Assembly: GCA_902825945.1 (NCBI GenBank)
Contig: CADECY010000069.1
Location: forward strand, 1-47,861
DNA from: an uncultured Acidobacteriota bacterium
Lineage (GTDB): Bacteria > Acidobacteriota > Terriglobia > Bryobacterales > Bryobacteraceae
Length of the DNA stretch: 47,861 nucleotides
Direction: 5' to 3'
A model generated the notes under the pieces. The model had not been told where the DNA came from. It made no database searches and saw only the letters and a list, made by a program, of their open reading frames with translations. Below are positions 1 through 8,915 of the stretch, in pieces (positions within the stretch are counted from its first letter, which is position 1; each line of letters starts with the position of its first letter). The position numbers and the translations under genes were made by a program.

Positions 1-2
1 GG

Positions 3-2219
3 TTGAGACAGAGCGTCAGCGGAGGTGCGACCGCTTGGGCCCTCCTCGTCGCGGCGACGGAGCGTGGGCCATTTGTTTGGCGCTGGAGCGGTGAGCTCGA
101 TTTCCAGCCGGAAGCGGTGGAGGGTCCCTCCAACCGCATCTACTCGCTCGAGCAGTCGCCCGATGGCCGTCTTTTCGGCACCGGAATGGGTTTGCTGGTC
201 CGGGACGCCGGGCGATGGAGGCAGGCGAGGACGGAACTGGCGGGCCAACGCTTGCGCCGCGCGGCATTCGGACGCGACGGCGCCGTTTGGATTGGGTTTC
301 ACCGGCCGGAAGGGCTTGTCCGGTTCGACGGTGAGTCCGGAGGCGCCAAGCTGACGCGGTTCGATGCGACCAACGCACTCCTGTCGGACCGCGTCAGCTT
401 TCTCGGTACCGGACAGGACGGCAAAGTCTGGGTGGGAACTGATTCGGGGATTCACGCCTTCGATGGGCAATGGTGGCGAGCGTGGGACCAAACCGATGGT
501 CTCGCGTGGAATCACACCAACTCGCGGGCGTTCGCTGATGGTGGCGACGGAACCGTTTGGATCGGAACCGCGAGAGGCGCCGTGAGGTTCCGGGCTCCCG
601 GGCCCGGTGCTCCACGCCTGCCCATCCGGCTCGTCAGAATCGACCCGGGCGGTCCCGAGGGCCCGGACGGCTTGACCATCCCGCCGGGCGCCCATTCGAT
701 CGACGTCGAGTTCGCCGTCCCCAGCTACGTGAAGGAATCGAGAATTGCCTATCAATACCAGCTGAAGGGCATCGATTCCGATTGGGTAACGGTCGAATCT
801 CCCCGTGTGCGATTCGGGTCGCTCGCACCCGGCGACTATTTGCTCGACGTGCGGGCCCGGCTCGACCATGGTCCATGGAATTCGCTCGAAAAGCCGTTGA
901 GGTTCCGCGTGGAACCGGCGTGGTGGCAAAGCGCATGGGCGTTTCTGGCCTACATCGCCGCCGGTACCGCCTGCCTGGCCGCCGCCATCCAGTTGCGAAC
1001 ACGGGCCGGACTCGAACGCGAACGCAAGCTCGCGCTCCTTGTCGAGGAACGGACGCGTGACCTCGCCCAGGCCAGGGACGCCGCCATCGACGCCAGTCAG
1101 GCGAAGGCCGCCTTTCTCGCCAAGATGAGTCACGAGATCCGGACACCGCTGAACGGCGTAATCGGGACGCTGGGTCTGCTACGCGCATCCTTCCTCGATG
1201 CCCGCCAGTCGAGCCTCACCGATCTGGCGATCGGCAGCGCGGAAAACCTGGTAGGGGTGATCAACGGCGTGCTCGATTTCTCGAAGATCGAGTCCGGGCG
1301 GATGAACATAGAGCGGGTGGAATTCCGAATGCACGATGTCGTGCGCTCGGCGGTTTCGCTGATGCAGGCCCGCGCCACTTCGAAGAATCTTGGCTTGTTA
1401 TGCGAGATCGCGCCGGGTGTGCCCTCCATCGTCGTTTCGGATCCAGTCAGGTTACGTCAGATCCTGCTGAACCTCTTGAGTAATGCGATCAAGTTCACAG
1501 AAGCGGGATCGGTAAAGGTCCGTGTAGCGAACGCCGGGGGAAACGAAGGTAGCCTGCGCGCTAGGTTCGAGGTTGCCGACACCGGCATCGGAATTCCCGA
1601 GGCGTCGATGGGCAAGCTGTTTCGCCCCTTTTCCCAGGTGGACGACTCGACTACCCGTCTGTACGGAGGCACTGGGTTGGGCCTCGCAATCTGCCACCAG
1701 CTTTGCGAATTGATGGGTGGCTCGATCGGCGTCGAAAGCCAGCAGGACAATGGATCGCTGTTCTGGTTCGAGCTGCCCGTTGGCCTGCCCGCCGTTGCGG
1801 AGTATCCGGCCGCAAGCCCGCCTGACATGGCGATCGGGGAATCCGCTCCTCCGCGCATTCTGCTCGCCGAGGACAATCCAGCCAACCGGCGCGTGGCGGA
1901 GGGTATGCTCGAACACCTCGGCTTTGCCTGCGATGTGGCCGCGAACGGGCGCGAGGCGCTCGACATGATGACGGCGTCCGTCTACGACGTGATCCTGCTC
2001 GACTGCCAAATGCCGGAGATCGATGGCTACGAAGTGGCCCGAAGGGTTCGCGGCGGCGAAACGGCCAATCCGTCGATCCGGATCGTCGCGCTCACCGCCA
2101 ACGCTCTGCAGGGAGACCGCGAGCGCTGCATCGCCGCGGGAATGGATGACTATCTTCCCAAGCCGTTCACGCCATCGGCTCTCGATGTTGCGATTCGTGG
2201 AGCTGCCCGCCGCATGTGA
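3..2219 (+). CDS. Hybrid sensor histidine kinase (Reg_prop/Y_Y_Y propeller, HisKA, HATPase, REC), 5' truncated
   Basis: One-component-style hybrid two-component sensor. The visible 738 residues begin in the last blades of a periplasmic Reg_prop beta-propeller (repeats ending in VWIG/VWVG near residues 95, 143 and 186). A Y_Y_Y domain follows (about 225-303), then one membrane segment (about 306-332) and a short coiled coil. The HisKA box has the phospho-acceptor H377 in MSHEIRTPLNG. The HATPase carries N, G1 and G2 boxes (NLLSNAIKF, DTGIGIP, GGTGLGLAI). The C-terminal receiver has phospho-acceptor D667 in LLDCQMP and the conserved KPF lysine. No output domain follows the receiver, so phosphate probably passes to a separate partner. 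The first codon shown is a TTG at the window edge and the propeller is too short for the family, so the gene almost certainly starts outside the window. Ligand unknown; polysaccharide-derived signals are common for this architecture. Confidence 0.93.
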   Translation: MRQSVSGGATAWALLVAATERGPFVWRWSGELDFQPEAVEGPSNRIYSLEQSPDGRLFGTGMGLLVRDAGRWRQARTELAGQRLRRAAFGRDGAVWIGFHRPEGLVRFDGESGGAKLTRFDATNALLSDRVSFLGTGQDGKVWVGTDSGIHAFDGQWWRAWDQTDGLAWNHTNSRAFADGGDGTVWIGTARGAVRFRAPGPGAPRLPIRLVRIDPGGPEGPDGLTIPPGAHSIDVEFAVPSYVKESRIAYQYQLKGIDSDWVTVESPRVRFGSLAPGDYLLDVRARLDHGPWNSLEKPLRFRVEPAWWQSAWAFLAYIAAGTACLAAAIQLRTRAGLERERKLALLVEERTRDLAQARDAAIDASQAKAAFLAKMSHEIRTPLNGVIGTLGLLRASFLDARQSSLTDLAIGSAENLVGVINGVLDFSKIESGRMNIERVEFRMHDVVRSAVSLMQARATSKNLGLLCEIAPGVPSIVVSDPVRLRQILLNLLSNAIKFTEAGSVKVRVANAGGNEGSLRARFEVADTGIGIPEASMGKLFRPFSQVDDSTTRLYGGTGLGLAICHQLCELMGGSIGVESQQDNGSLFWFELPVGLPAVAEYPAASPPDMAIGESAPPRILLAEDNPANRRVAEGMLEHLGFACDVAANGREALDMMTASVYDVILLDCQMPEIDGYEVARRVRGGETANPSIRIVALTANALQGDRERCIAAGMDDYLPKPFTPSALDVAIRGAARRM

Positions 2220-2283
2220 CTTCGGCACCCGCTCCGGTGCATAATCGTCCAATGGTTCGATTCAGCTTCCCGGAGGCCCGCCG

Positions 2284-3054
2284 ATGATCTGGTGGATTCT
2301 GATTGCTCTGTTTCAACAACCGCAGAATCAAAAAGCGGACGCGCCCGAGTTCGACCGCAACCCGTTCACGAGCGAAGCCGATCTGGCGCAAGGCAAACGC
2401 CTGTACGATGGCCGCTGTGCCGGATGCCATGGACCCAAGGGTGACGGCGGCAAGGGCGCCAATCTGGCGCAACCCTTGCTCCCTCGCAGCAGTGAAGATC
2501 GTTCTCTTTGGATGGTGATCCGCTACGGCATTCCCGACACCGAAATGCCCGGCGGACTCATGACACAACGCGAGATCTGGCAGGTCGCGGCCTATGTGCG
2601 GAGCCTCGGCCGGATTCAAGGCGGAACCGTCACCGGCGATATCGCCAATGGCGAACGTCTGGTTCGCGGAAAGGGCGGATGCCTCGGGTGCCATGCCGTC
2701 GGCACTGGCGGCGGGCACATGGGCCCGGCTCTCACCGATATCGGTGCACGCCGCGGACCCGGACATCTGCGCGCCAAAATCGCCAACGCGCAAGGAGACG
2801 TTCCCGTCAATTTCCGCGTCGTCGAAGCCACGGGCAATAATGGCGCCAAGCTCTCGGGCGTGCGGCTGAACGAGGATGGCTATTCGATCCAGTTCCGGGA
2901 TGCGAAGGGTGAGATCCATTCCCATTGGAAGAAGGACCTGACATACCTGAAGGTGGAGCGCAAGTCGCCGATGCCCTCCTATGGCGGAAAGCTGAGCGAC
3001 TCGGAGTTGAACGACATGGTGGCGTATTTGGCCGGTCTGCGAGGTGCGCAATGA
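2284..3054 (+). CDS. Diheme c-type cytochrome, partner of PQQ dehydrogenase
   Basis: A 256-residue exported cytochrome c with two CXXCH heme sites, C45-H49 (CAGCH) and C133-H137 (CLGCH). Candidate axial Met residues lie in EMPG (near 87) and SPMPSY (near 230). The N-terminus MIWWILIALF is a short hydrophobic export or anchor segment. A purine-rich GGAGG lies just upstream of the ATG. The stop overlaps the start of the PQQ dehydrogenase in an ATGA (3051-3054), so the two are translationally coupled. The likely role is to accept electrons from the quinoprotein in the periplasm and pass them to the respiratory chain. Electron-acceptor function is inferred from the gene pairing. Confidence 0.93.
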   Translation: MIWWILIALFQQPQNQKADAPEFDRNPFTSEADLAQGKRLYDGRCAGCHGPKGDGGKGANLAQPLLPRSSEDRSLWMVIRYGIPDTEMPGGLMTQREIWQVAAYVRSLGRIQGGTVTGDIANGERLVRGKGGCLGCHAVGTGGGHMGPALTDIGARRGPGHLRAKIANAQGDVPVNFRVVEATGNNGAKLSGVRLNEDGYSIQFRDAKGEIHSHWKKDLTYLKVERKSPMPSYGGKLSDSELNDMVAYLAGLRGAQ

Positions 3055-4634
3055 AGTGCTTGATTCTGGCCGCCGCGGCGGCTCTTCCGCTGTTCTGCCA
3101 ACCTGCGGTGACGCACGAGCGCTTGCTCCATCCGGAAAAGGAGCCGGGGAACTGGCTCACCTATTCCGGTAACTTCTCCGGGCATCGCCACTCCCCGCTG
3201 ACGCAAATCAACGCCGCGAACGTCTCGAAGTTGAAGGTGGCCTGGACATATCCCGTCAACTCGCTTCAGAAGCTCGAAACGACGCCGCTCGTCAACGGAG
3301 GCGTGATGTACATCTCGGAACCGCCGAGCCACGTCACAGCCATCGACACCAAGACGGGGCGGTCGCTTTGGAGATATCGCCGTGCTTTTGCGTCCGACAT
3401 TCGCGTCTGCTGTGGCCAGGTCAATCGCGGCGTGGCCCTGCTCGGCGATCTCGTTTATCTTGGAACCGTCGATGCGCATTTGGTGGCGCTTGACGCCAAG
3501 ACCGGCGCGGTCCGCTGGGACGTCGAAGTGGCAAACTACAAGGCGGGATACTCGATCACCGTCGCACCGCTCGCGTTGAAAGACAAGATCGTCGTCGGAA
3601 TCGCCGGTGGCGAATACGGAATCCGCGGGTTTCTCGATGCCTATGACGCCAAGACCGGCAAGCGTGCCTGGCGCTTCTGGACAATTCCGGGTCCGGGAGA
3701 GAAGGGCAACGAAACGTGGAAAGGCGACAGTTGGAAAACCGGCGCGGCGGCCACTTGGGTAACCGGGGCCTACGATCCTGACACCAATCTCATCTATTGG
3801 GGCACCGGAAATCCCGGACCGGATTGGAACGGCGATGTCCGTCTCGGCGACAATCTCTACTCCGACTCGATCATCGCGCTCGACGCTGATAGCGGAACGC
3901 TGAAGTGGTACTTCCAATTCACGCCGCACGATATCCACGATTGGGACGCCACCGAAGTTCCCGTGCTCGTCGATGCCGAGGTCCGCGGCCAGAAACGCAA
4001 GCTCGTGCTGTTCCCGAATCGAAATGCTTTCTACTACATGCTCGATCGGGTGTCGGGCCAATTCCTGCTGGGCAAACCCTACGCCAAGCAGACATGGGCG
4101 AAAGGGCTCGATGACAGCGGACGGCCGATCCGCGTCGAGGGCACCTCGCCATCTCTCGAGGGCACCAAAGTGTGGCCGTCGGTCGCCGGAGCCAACAACT
4201 GGTACAGTCCGGCGTACAGCCCCAAGACCGGGCTCCTCTACATCGCGGTGCGCGAGGCTGGGTCGCTCTACTTCTTCGGCGAGGCCGAGTACAAGGAAGG
4301 CGAGCAGTTCAACGGTGGCGGATTCCGCACCATTCCGGGCGAGGAGGAGTGGGGAGCGGTTCGCGCCTACAAGCCCGCCACCGGCGAGGTGGTCTGGGAG
4401 CACAAGATGCACACGCCGCCCTACTCGGGGTTGCTGTCGACGAGCGGCAACTTGGTGTTCGGTGCAACTCCGGAGGGCCAGTTTTTCGCGTTGAATGCCA
4501 CGACGGGAAAGGAACTCTATCGATTCCAGGCTGGCGGAATGGTCCGCTCGAATCCGATGAGCTACATGTCGGAAGGCAAGCAGTACGTGGCGATGGGGCT
4601 TGGAAACTCGCTCTACGTGTTCGGACTCGACTAG
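3051..4634 (+). CDS. PQQ-dependent alcohol dehydrogenase (quinoprotein, type I)
   Basis: A 527-residue periplasmic quinoprotein with a signal peptide (about 1-19). The eight-bladed PQQ propeller shows repeated blade signatures such as ALDAKTGAVRWD, AYDAKTGKRAW and ALDADSGTLKW. The adjacent cysteine pair C120-C121 (RVCCG) is the disulfide that sits over PQQ in alcohol dehydrogenases of this group. The active-site region TPHDIHDWDA places the catalytic Asp at D297 and a second Asp two residues later (D299). In methanol dehydrogenases that second Asp marks lanthanide-dependent XoxF types, while calcium enzymes have Ala or Ser there. No cytochrome domain is fused, which fits the coupled diheme cytochrome just upstream. 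The ATG at 3051 is preferred because it gives a clean signal peptide and overlaps the upstream stop. Substrate is unknown, probably a primary alcohol or sugar alcohol. Confidence 0.93.
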   Translation: MKCLILAAAAALPLFCQPAVTHERLLHPEKEPGNWLTYSGNFSGHRHSPLTQINAANVSKLKVAWTYPVNSLQKLETTPLVNGGVMYISEPPSHVTAIDTKTGRSLWRYRRAFASDIRVCCGQVNRGVALLGDLVYLGTVDAHLVALDAKTGAVRWDVEVANYKAGYSITVAPLALKDKIVVGIAGGEYGIRGFLDAYDAKTGKRAWRFWTIPGPGEKGNETWKGDSWKTGAAATWVTGAYDPDTNLIYWGTGNPGPDWNGDVRLGDNLYSDSIIALDADSGTLKWYFQFTPHDIHDWDATEVPVLVDAEVRGQKRKLVLFPNRNAFYYMLDRVSGQFLLGKPYAKQTWAKGLDDSGRPIRVEGTSPSLEGTKVWPSVAGANNWYSPAYSPKTGLLYIAVREAGSLYFFGEAEYKEGEQFNGGGFRTIPGEEEWGAVRAYKPATGEVVWEHKMHTPPYSGLLSTSGNLVFGATPEGQFFALNATTGKELYRFQAGGMVRSNPMSYMSEGKQYVAMGLGNSLYVFGLD

Positions 4635-4635
4635 C

Positions 4636-5856
4636 TTGAGCGCGCCGGGAGCGGAACCGCGCCGCGCGGCGGTCACCTTCATCTTCATCACGGTGCTGCT
4701 CGACATGCTGGCCTTCGGCATGATCGTGCCCGTGCTACCCACGCTCGTCAAGGGATTCATGGGCGGCGATACCGCGCGCGCCGCGCATATCTTCGGGCTC
4801 TTCGGCACCACATGGGCCGTGATGCAGTTCTTTTTCTCGCCCGTGCTCGGCGCGCTCTCGGATCGCTTCGGCCGTCGCCCGGTGATCCTTCTCTCCAACT
4901 TCGGCCTCGGCGCGGACTACATCTTCATGGCTCTCGCCCCTTCGATCGAATGGTTGTTCATCGGACGCACGATCTCCGGCCTCACCTCGGCGAGCGTTCC
5001 CACTGCGGGTGCCTACATCGCCGATGTCACGCCGCCGGAAAAGCGGGCAGCGGCTTTCGGGATCATCGGCTCGGCATTCGGCGTAGGATTCGTGGTAGGC
5101 CCCTCGGTGGGAGGACTACTGGGTGCGATGGATCCGCGCATGCCTTTTTGGGTCTCGGGCATGCTCAGCCTGCTCAATGCCCTGTACGGGCTCTTCGTTC
5201 TGCCGGAATCGCTGCCGCCCGAAAAGCGCTCGGCGTTCTCATGGAAACGCGCCAATCCCGTTGGCTCGCTCGCCCTGCTCCGCTCGCGTGAACGTCTGCT
5301 CGGACTGGCCGCCATCTTCTTTCTCTACTTCCTCGCGCACGAGGCACTGCCGAGCGTGTTCGTGCTCTATGCCACTTATCGCTACGGCTGGGACGAGCGC
5401 ACAGTCGGGCTCTCGCTCGCAGCCGTCGGGGTCTGTGCTGGGCTCGTTCAGGGCGTGCTTGTGCGGCGCGTGGTACCAAGATTCGGCGAACGCCGCACAG
5501 CGCTGTTCGGACTGGCATGCGGCATCGTGGGATTTGCAATCTACGGTCTGGCTCCCACTGGTCCGTTATTGATGGTGGGAATCCCGATCTTCACGCTCCT
5601 CGGATTGGCGTCTCCTTCGGTTCAGGGAATGATGACGCACCGCGTTGGCCCGGAGGACCAGGGCAAGCTCCAGGGAGCGGTACAGAGTCTGCGCGGCGTC
5701 AGCGGACTGATCGGCCCGGCGCTGTTCACCACGATCTTCGCCCTCGCGATCGGTCCGCTGAAAGGCTGGGACTTGCCAGGAGCGCCGTACCTGCTGTCCT
5801 CGGCACTCGTCGCGGTGGCTCTCGTCATTGCCTGGAAAGCCGCTCACCAGAACTGA
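4636..5856 (+). CDS. MFS transporter, TCR/Tet-like drug exporter family
   Basis: A major facilitator of about 406 residues with twelve predicted hydrophobic helices. The family-typical N-terminus RRAAVTFIFITVLLDMLAFG is followed by the cytoplasmic loop 2-3 motif A, GALSDRFGRRPVI. The pattern resembles tetracycline-resistance-type antiporters (TCR/Tet). I chose the TTG at 4636, immediately after the upstream stop, because it leaves a short hydrophilic leader. An in-frame ATG at 4600 would overlap the PQQ gene by 35 nt and is the alternative. The gene follows the dehydrogenase directly and may be co-transcribed. The substrate cannot be read from sequence; family membership alone does not show drug resistance. 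Confidence 0.9.
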   Translation: MSAPGAEPRRAAVTFIFITVLLDMLAFGMIVPVLPTLVKGFMGGDTARAAHIFGLFGTTWAVMQFFFSPVLGALSDRFGRRPVILLSNFGLGADYIFMALAPSIEWLFIGRTISGLTSASVPTAGAYIADVTPPEKRAAAFGIIGSAFGVGFVVGPSVGGLLGAMDPRMPFWVSGMLSLLNALYGLFVLPESLPPEKRSAFSWKRANPVGSLALLRSRERLLGLAAIFFLYFLAHEALPSVFVLYATYRYGWDERTVGLSLAAVGVCAGLVQGVLVRRVVPRFGERRTALFGLACGIVGFAIYGLAPTGPLLMVGIPIFTLLGLASPSVQGMMTHRVGPEDQGKLQGAVQSLRGVSGLIGPALFTTIFALAIGPLKGWDLPGAPYLLSSALVAVALVIAWKAAHQN

Positions 5857-5923
5857 TATCATGGACGAAGTCTCCATGGGCGTCCGCCCTCGAATTCTCA
5901 GACAGGAATGAGGTGAGTTTTAC

Positions 5924-6121
5924 TTGGCAGAAGTAGTCGTCCAAGACGGCGAAGCTCTTGATAGTGCTCTGCGCCGCTTCAAGCGGAAGGTACAGCAGGA
6001 AGACATCATCAAGGACATCAAACGCCACTCGTTCTATCTGAAGCCAGGCGAAAAGAAGCGGACCAAGGCCGCTTTGGCGCGCAAGCGCAGCCGCAAGAAG
6101 CGGAACAAGGACGTCGAATAG
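5924..6121 (+). CDS. rpsU: Small ribosomal subunit protein bS21
   Basis: A 65-residue basic protein matching bacterial bS21: an N-terminal beta strand, then a Lys/Arg-rich helix ending KRSRKKRNKD. bS21 binds near the 3' end of 16S rRNA and helps initiation. The start is a TTG preceded by GAGGTGAG at a normal distance. The gene is followed by a strong hairpin (6144-6174), so it likely ends a transcript. The 67-nt gap after the MFS gene could hold its own promoter, but none is clear. Confidence 0.95.
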   Translation: MAEVVVQDGEALDSALRRFKRKVQQEDIIKDIKRHSFYLKPGEKKRTKAALARKRSRKKRNKDVE

Positions 6122-6143
6122 ACTCCTGTTCGCCGATGGTTTC

Positions 6144-6180
6144 AACGGGCGCCGGACAAGTTCCGGCGCCCGTTGTGTTT
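6144..6180. terminator. Strong hairpin, likely bidirectional terminator between rpsU and the convergent gene
   Basis: A perfect 13-bp inverted repeat (AACGGGCGCCGGA at 6144-6156 against TCCGGCGCCCGTT at 6162-6174) with a 5-nt loop CAAGT, followed by a short GTGTTT tract. It lies between two convergent genes, rpsU (+) and the 6198-7121 gene (-), so it could stop transcription from both sides. The U-tract is weak. Confidence 0.75.
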
Positions 6181-6197
6181 GGTGGACCCTGCGGGAA

Positions 6198-7121
6198 CTA
6201 TCCGCGAGTCAGTGCGGACACGATGGATCGCGCCTGATCCGCCGATTCTGCTGCCAGCAATTTGTCGAATGCGTTGCGGATCGCGCGGAGGTCCGTCACC
6301 CGGTCCACGCCGGATCCCGGCACTTCAGGAAAACGGCTCTGGAGCAGCTTGCTCAGCAATTGCCGGGCCTCGCGGAGTTCGCCCTCATGCCGCCCTTTCC
6401 GATGACCTTGTAGCCGGCCTTCCCGCAGTGCCGATTCCCGCGCTTCTTGCCGGATCTCTTCCGCCCACGGCGAGTCAGGCAGCAGTTCCTTCCAGATCTT
6501 CTCCATGATCGCGCTGTTCATGCCAACCTCCAGCCGCAGTTTCTCGGCTTCATCCCTAGAATACCGCAACAACAAAGCATGCCAGAACAGCTCCAGCGCA
6601 TCCTTCGCCGCACTCCGGATCCGCCGCAACGCCTCCACCAATTGCGCCCAACTGTGCTTCATGAACGGCACCAGCGACAGCAGCGACGGGCGCTCGAGGT
6701 CGAGCGCCAGCTTCGCATCGACCTCCCACAATCGCACCGTGCGGAATTCGAATCGTATTCCAGCGCACTCGACCGGCTCGAGTTCCTGATAGCTCTTGGG
6801 AAAGTCCTTGCCGCTGACGACAATCGCGGTGGCACGCACCGTCAATTCCGTCGCGACGTAGGTCGCCATCGCGTACCGGGCCACCTGCCGATGCATTCCG
6901 CTCTCGTACTTCGCCTTGAATTCGAACACGTCGGCGCGTTCCTGCTGGCCCACCCGGAGCACGCACCAATAGTCGAGCGCCGACATTTTCGTGATGATCT
7001 CCTGGATCATCGGTTCGATCTCCGCGTCCTCGGGCGGCAACGGCTCGGACAGCAGATGGTGTAGGGCTCGCGGATCATCTACGGCGAGTGATTTCAGGAG
7101 CCGGTCGATGAGCTTCGGCAT
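6198..7121 (-). CDS. Rpn/YhgA-like PD-(D/E)XK nuclease family protein with DUF4351-like C-terminus
   Basis: A 307-residue soluble protein. Near the N-terminus, D50 (SALDYW) followed by E67-x-K69 (FEFKAKYESG) fits the D...ExK catalytic pattern of PD-(D/E)XK nucleases as used by Rpn/YhgA-type proteins. The middle is helical and the C-terminus has a charged helical stretch (ALREGRLQGHRKGRHEGELRE, about 231-251) before a short domain resembling DUF4351. Rpn-family proteins are recombination-promoting nucleases, often mobile and multicopy, but no transposon ends or inverted repeats were seen here. It stands alone with no cognate partner. Family assignment is moderate and biochemical role unknown. 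Confidence 0.65.
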   Translation of the reverse strand: MPKLIDRLLKSLAVDDPRALHHLLSEPLPPEDAEIEPMIQEIITKMSALDYWCVLRVGQQERADVFEFKAKYESGMHRQVARYAMATYVATELTVRATAIVVSGKDFPKSYQELEPVECAGIRFEFRTVRLWEVDAKLALDLERPSLLSLVPFMKHSWAQLVEALRRIRSAAKDALELFWHALLLRYSRDEAEKLRLEVGMNSAIMEKIWKELLPDSPWAEEIRQEARESALREGRLQGHRKGRHEGELREARQLLSKLLQSRFPEVPGSGVDRVTDLRAIRNAFDKLLAAESADQARSIVSALTRG

Positions 7122-7149
7122 CCGGCTGTTTCCATCCTAGCGCGGAGGC

Positions 7150-8208
7150 TCACACCTGCCGCAGCATGGCCTTGATCTGCCCCACTGCGTATCCCCACCC
7201 GGCTCTCTGACTCTCGTCGCCCGGGAACTCCGGAACGTGATCGGGATGCAGCAATCGCGGATATCCCACGGATTTCAAAGCGCGCAGGCAGGCGAGCATG
7301 TCGTTGTCACCCGCGTCGATAAACGTCTCCACGTACTTCTCGCGCGGTGCCTTCATCAGAACGTTCCGGAAGTGGACGTGATTGATCTGATCGCGCTTGC
7401 CGAACCATTGGATGTTCTCGACGACGTTGAACCCCATCTCGCGGGTCACTCCCGTATCGAACGTGATTCCATTCGCCGGACTTTTCACGATCTCGCACAC
7501 TCGCCGCAGCCCATCCACGCTGCCCAGAATCTGCTCCACGCCACGATACTTGGGAGGAGGCGGATCGTTCGGATGAACCGCCAGCCGGACTCCCGATTTC
7601 TCGGCCACCGGAACCACGGCCTTCAGGAACCGCTCATAACGCTGCCAGAGCTGTGCCGCACGGTGCTCACCGATATCGGGCAACACGGGAAGATTCCGGC
7701 TGCGCTCGTAGTCGTGCGCCGAGAGCAGTGACCCGCCGCGGCCAGGCTCCTTGTAATAGCCTCCCATCGCGCGAAGTGCATACCAGTTGTACTCGACGAC
7801 CGGAATCCCCACCTTGCCCGCCACGCGGATGGACTCTTGGACCTTCTCGATATCCGAGTCCGCCCCGGCCCGTCCGAGAATCGCGTCGCGAAAATCGTGC
7901 AACATCAGGTTGCCGAGTTTCAGTCCGAAGCTTTCGACCCGCACCTTCATCTGGCGAATCGCGTCTTCCTTCCATGGTGCGGTGCCGGGATTCGTGGGAT
8001 TCGGGACCACGCGGCCTTCCGGCGTGTACATCGGCGCACCGGGCCCGCTCATCGTCACCCACTCGACTCCCATTTGCACGATGAAACGCAGTTGCTCGTC
8101 ATTGAGTCCGCGAGTAGGCATCGTCAGCTTGATGCTTCCCTTCAATTCCTCGGCGAGAGAAGGGACTGCGGCGGCAGCGGAGGCGAAGAAGGCTCGTCGG
8201 GAGACCAT
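7150..8208 (-). CDS. Mannonate dehydratase-like TIM-barrel protein with Tat signal
   Basis: A 352-residue protein opening with a twin-arginine signal (SRRAFFASAAAA), followed by a TIM barrel of the xylose-isomerase-like superfamily most like UxuA. Candidate metal ligands are H212 (AVHPNDPP), H279 (HVHFRNV) and D323 (HPDHVP). The fourth UxuA ligand is, as I recall, a Cys; the matching position here is D251 (GITFDTG), so the metal site differs. UxuA removes water from D-mannonate in the cytoplasm, and a Tat-exported version suggests a different or periplasmic sugar-acid role. The start lies inside the 3' end of the aspartic protease gene (67-nt same-strand overlap), suggesting coupling. Substrate is uncertain. 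Confidence 0.75.
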   Translation of the reverse strand: MVSRRAFFASAAAAVPSLAEELKGSIKLTMPTRGLNDEQLRFIVQMGVEWVTMSGPGAPMYTPEGRVVPNPTNPGTAPWKEDAIRQMKVRVESFGLKLGNLMLHDFRDAILGRAGADSDIEKVQESIRVAGKVGIPVVEYNWYALRAMGGYYKEPGRGGSLLSAHDYERSRNLPVLPDIGEHRAAQLWQRYERFLKAVVPVAEKSGVRLAVHPNDPPPPKYRGVEQILGSVDGLRRVCEIVKSPANGITFDTGVTREMGFNVVENIQWFGKRDQINHVHFRNVLMKAPREKYVETFIDAGDNDMLACLRALKSVGYPRLLHPDHVPEFPGDESQRAGWGYAVGQIKAMLRQV

Positions 8209-8915
8209 CCGGGCATGCTACCACGGCGTCTTGGACCGAGCACTACTCTCGTTCCTCCACGATCCACGAACACCCATTGGAACAGGTTGGTGGGCAGTAG
8301 CCCCTCCTCGGCGCGATCCGCTTGCGGACTCGCGAACAGGACCCGCTCTCCGTGCATTTCTCCGGCCGGGACGTCACGCGCGCCCGCGTGAGTGGTAATC
8401 CTCCGCCGGCGCCCGGCGCCGTTCCGGAACAGCACGATGTGCGATGCGCCGGAGTCCACCACCAGCCAGAGTCCGTTCCATGGAATCGCCGGCCGGCCGT
8501 CGATCAGACGAGCCGCCATGCTCTTGCCGCCGTGCGGCTCGACCGACCCGATCTCGATCCCGGATTGCCGGATCAGATAGGAGAACTCGCTCAGGAAACT
8601 CTGTCCCAAGACGCCATCGGCGGCGCCCGTGGTGTACGAGAGTACTTCACCGCGCGCGGACCGGGATCCTACCCGCACGGACACGTGCCAGGCGTGGGCC
8701 CGCAACGAGCCCGCCACTGTCGACACCTCTACAGCGAACATGGGCTTCGACTGCAGCCTGTCCGCCACTCTTGGCGAAATCACGCTGGACTGCGCCCCGG
8801 TATCCACCAGGAACCGGAACGGACCCGCGCCATCCACGAACACTCCTTCGATCACCGGAGCCGCCCCGAGCGGGAGCGCGACTATCCAAAACAGCTTGCA
8901 GCACGTCTGTGGCAT
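8142..8915 (-). CDS. Secreted retropepsin/pepsin-like aspartic protease
   Basis: A 257-residue protein with an N-terminal signal peptide (about 1-19) and two aspartic-protease active-site motifs in one chain: D38-T-G (FLVDTGAQSSV) and D154-S-G (LVVDSGASHIV). Each is followed by the hydrophobic-Gly pattern of clan AA. Having both Asp residues in one chain means it could be active as a monomer, like pepsin. The last roughly 20 residues are Ser/Pro-rich and run into the start of the mannonate-dehydratase-like gene, and may not be part of the fold. Its ATG is only 18 bp from the divergent winged-helix gene. Function unknown; envelope proteolysis or binding are both possible. Confidence 0.8.
   Translation of the reverse strand: MPQTCCKLFWIVALPLGAAPVIEGVFVDGAGPFRFLVDTGAQSSVISPRVADRLQSKPMFAVEVSTVAGSLRAHAWHVSVRVGSRSARGEVLSYTTGAADGVLGQSFLSEFSYLIRQSGIEIGSVEPHGGKSMAARLIDGRPAIPWNGLWLVVDSGASHIVLFRNGAGRRRRITTHAGARDVPAGEMHGERVLFASPQADRAEEGLLPTNLFQWVFVDRGGTRVVLGPRRRGSMPGWSPDEPSSPPLPPQSLLSPRN

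Noticed and set aside
2979..4898. 639-codon open frame on the minus strand across the PQQ dehydrogenase
   Set aside because: No recognisable domain, Arg/His-rich, and directly antisense to a well-defined gene; a shadow of high-GC coding DNA.
6198..7121. Calling the Rpn-like gene a transposase/insertion element
   Set aside because: No terminal inverted repeats, target duplication or second copy was found.
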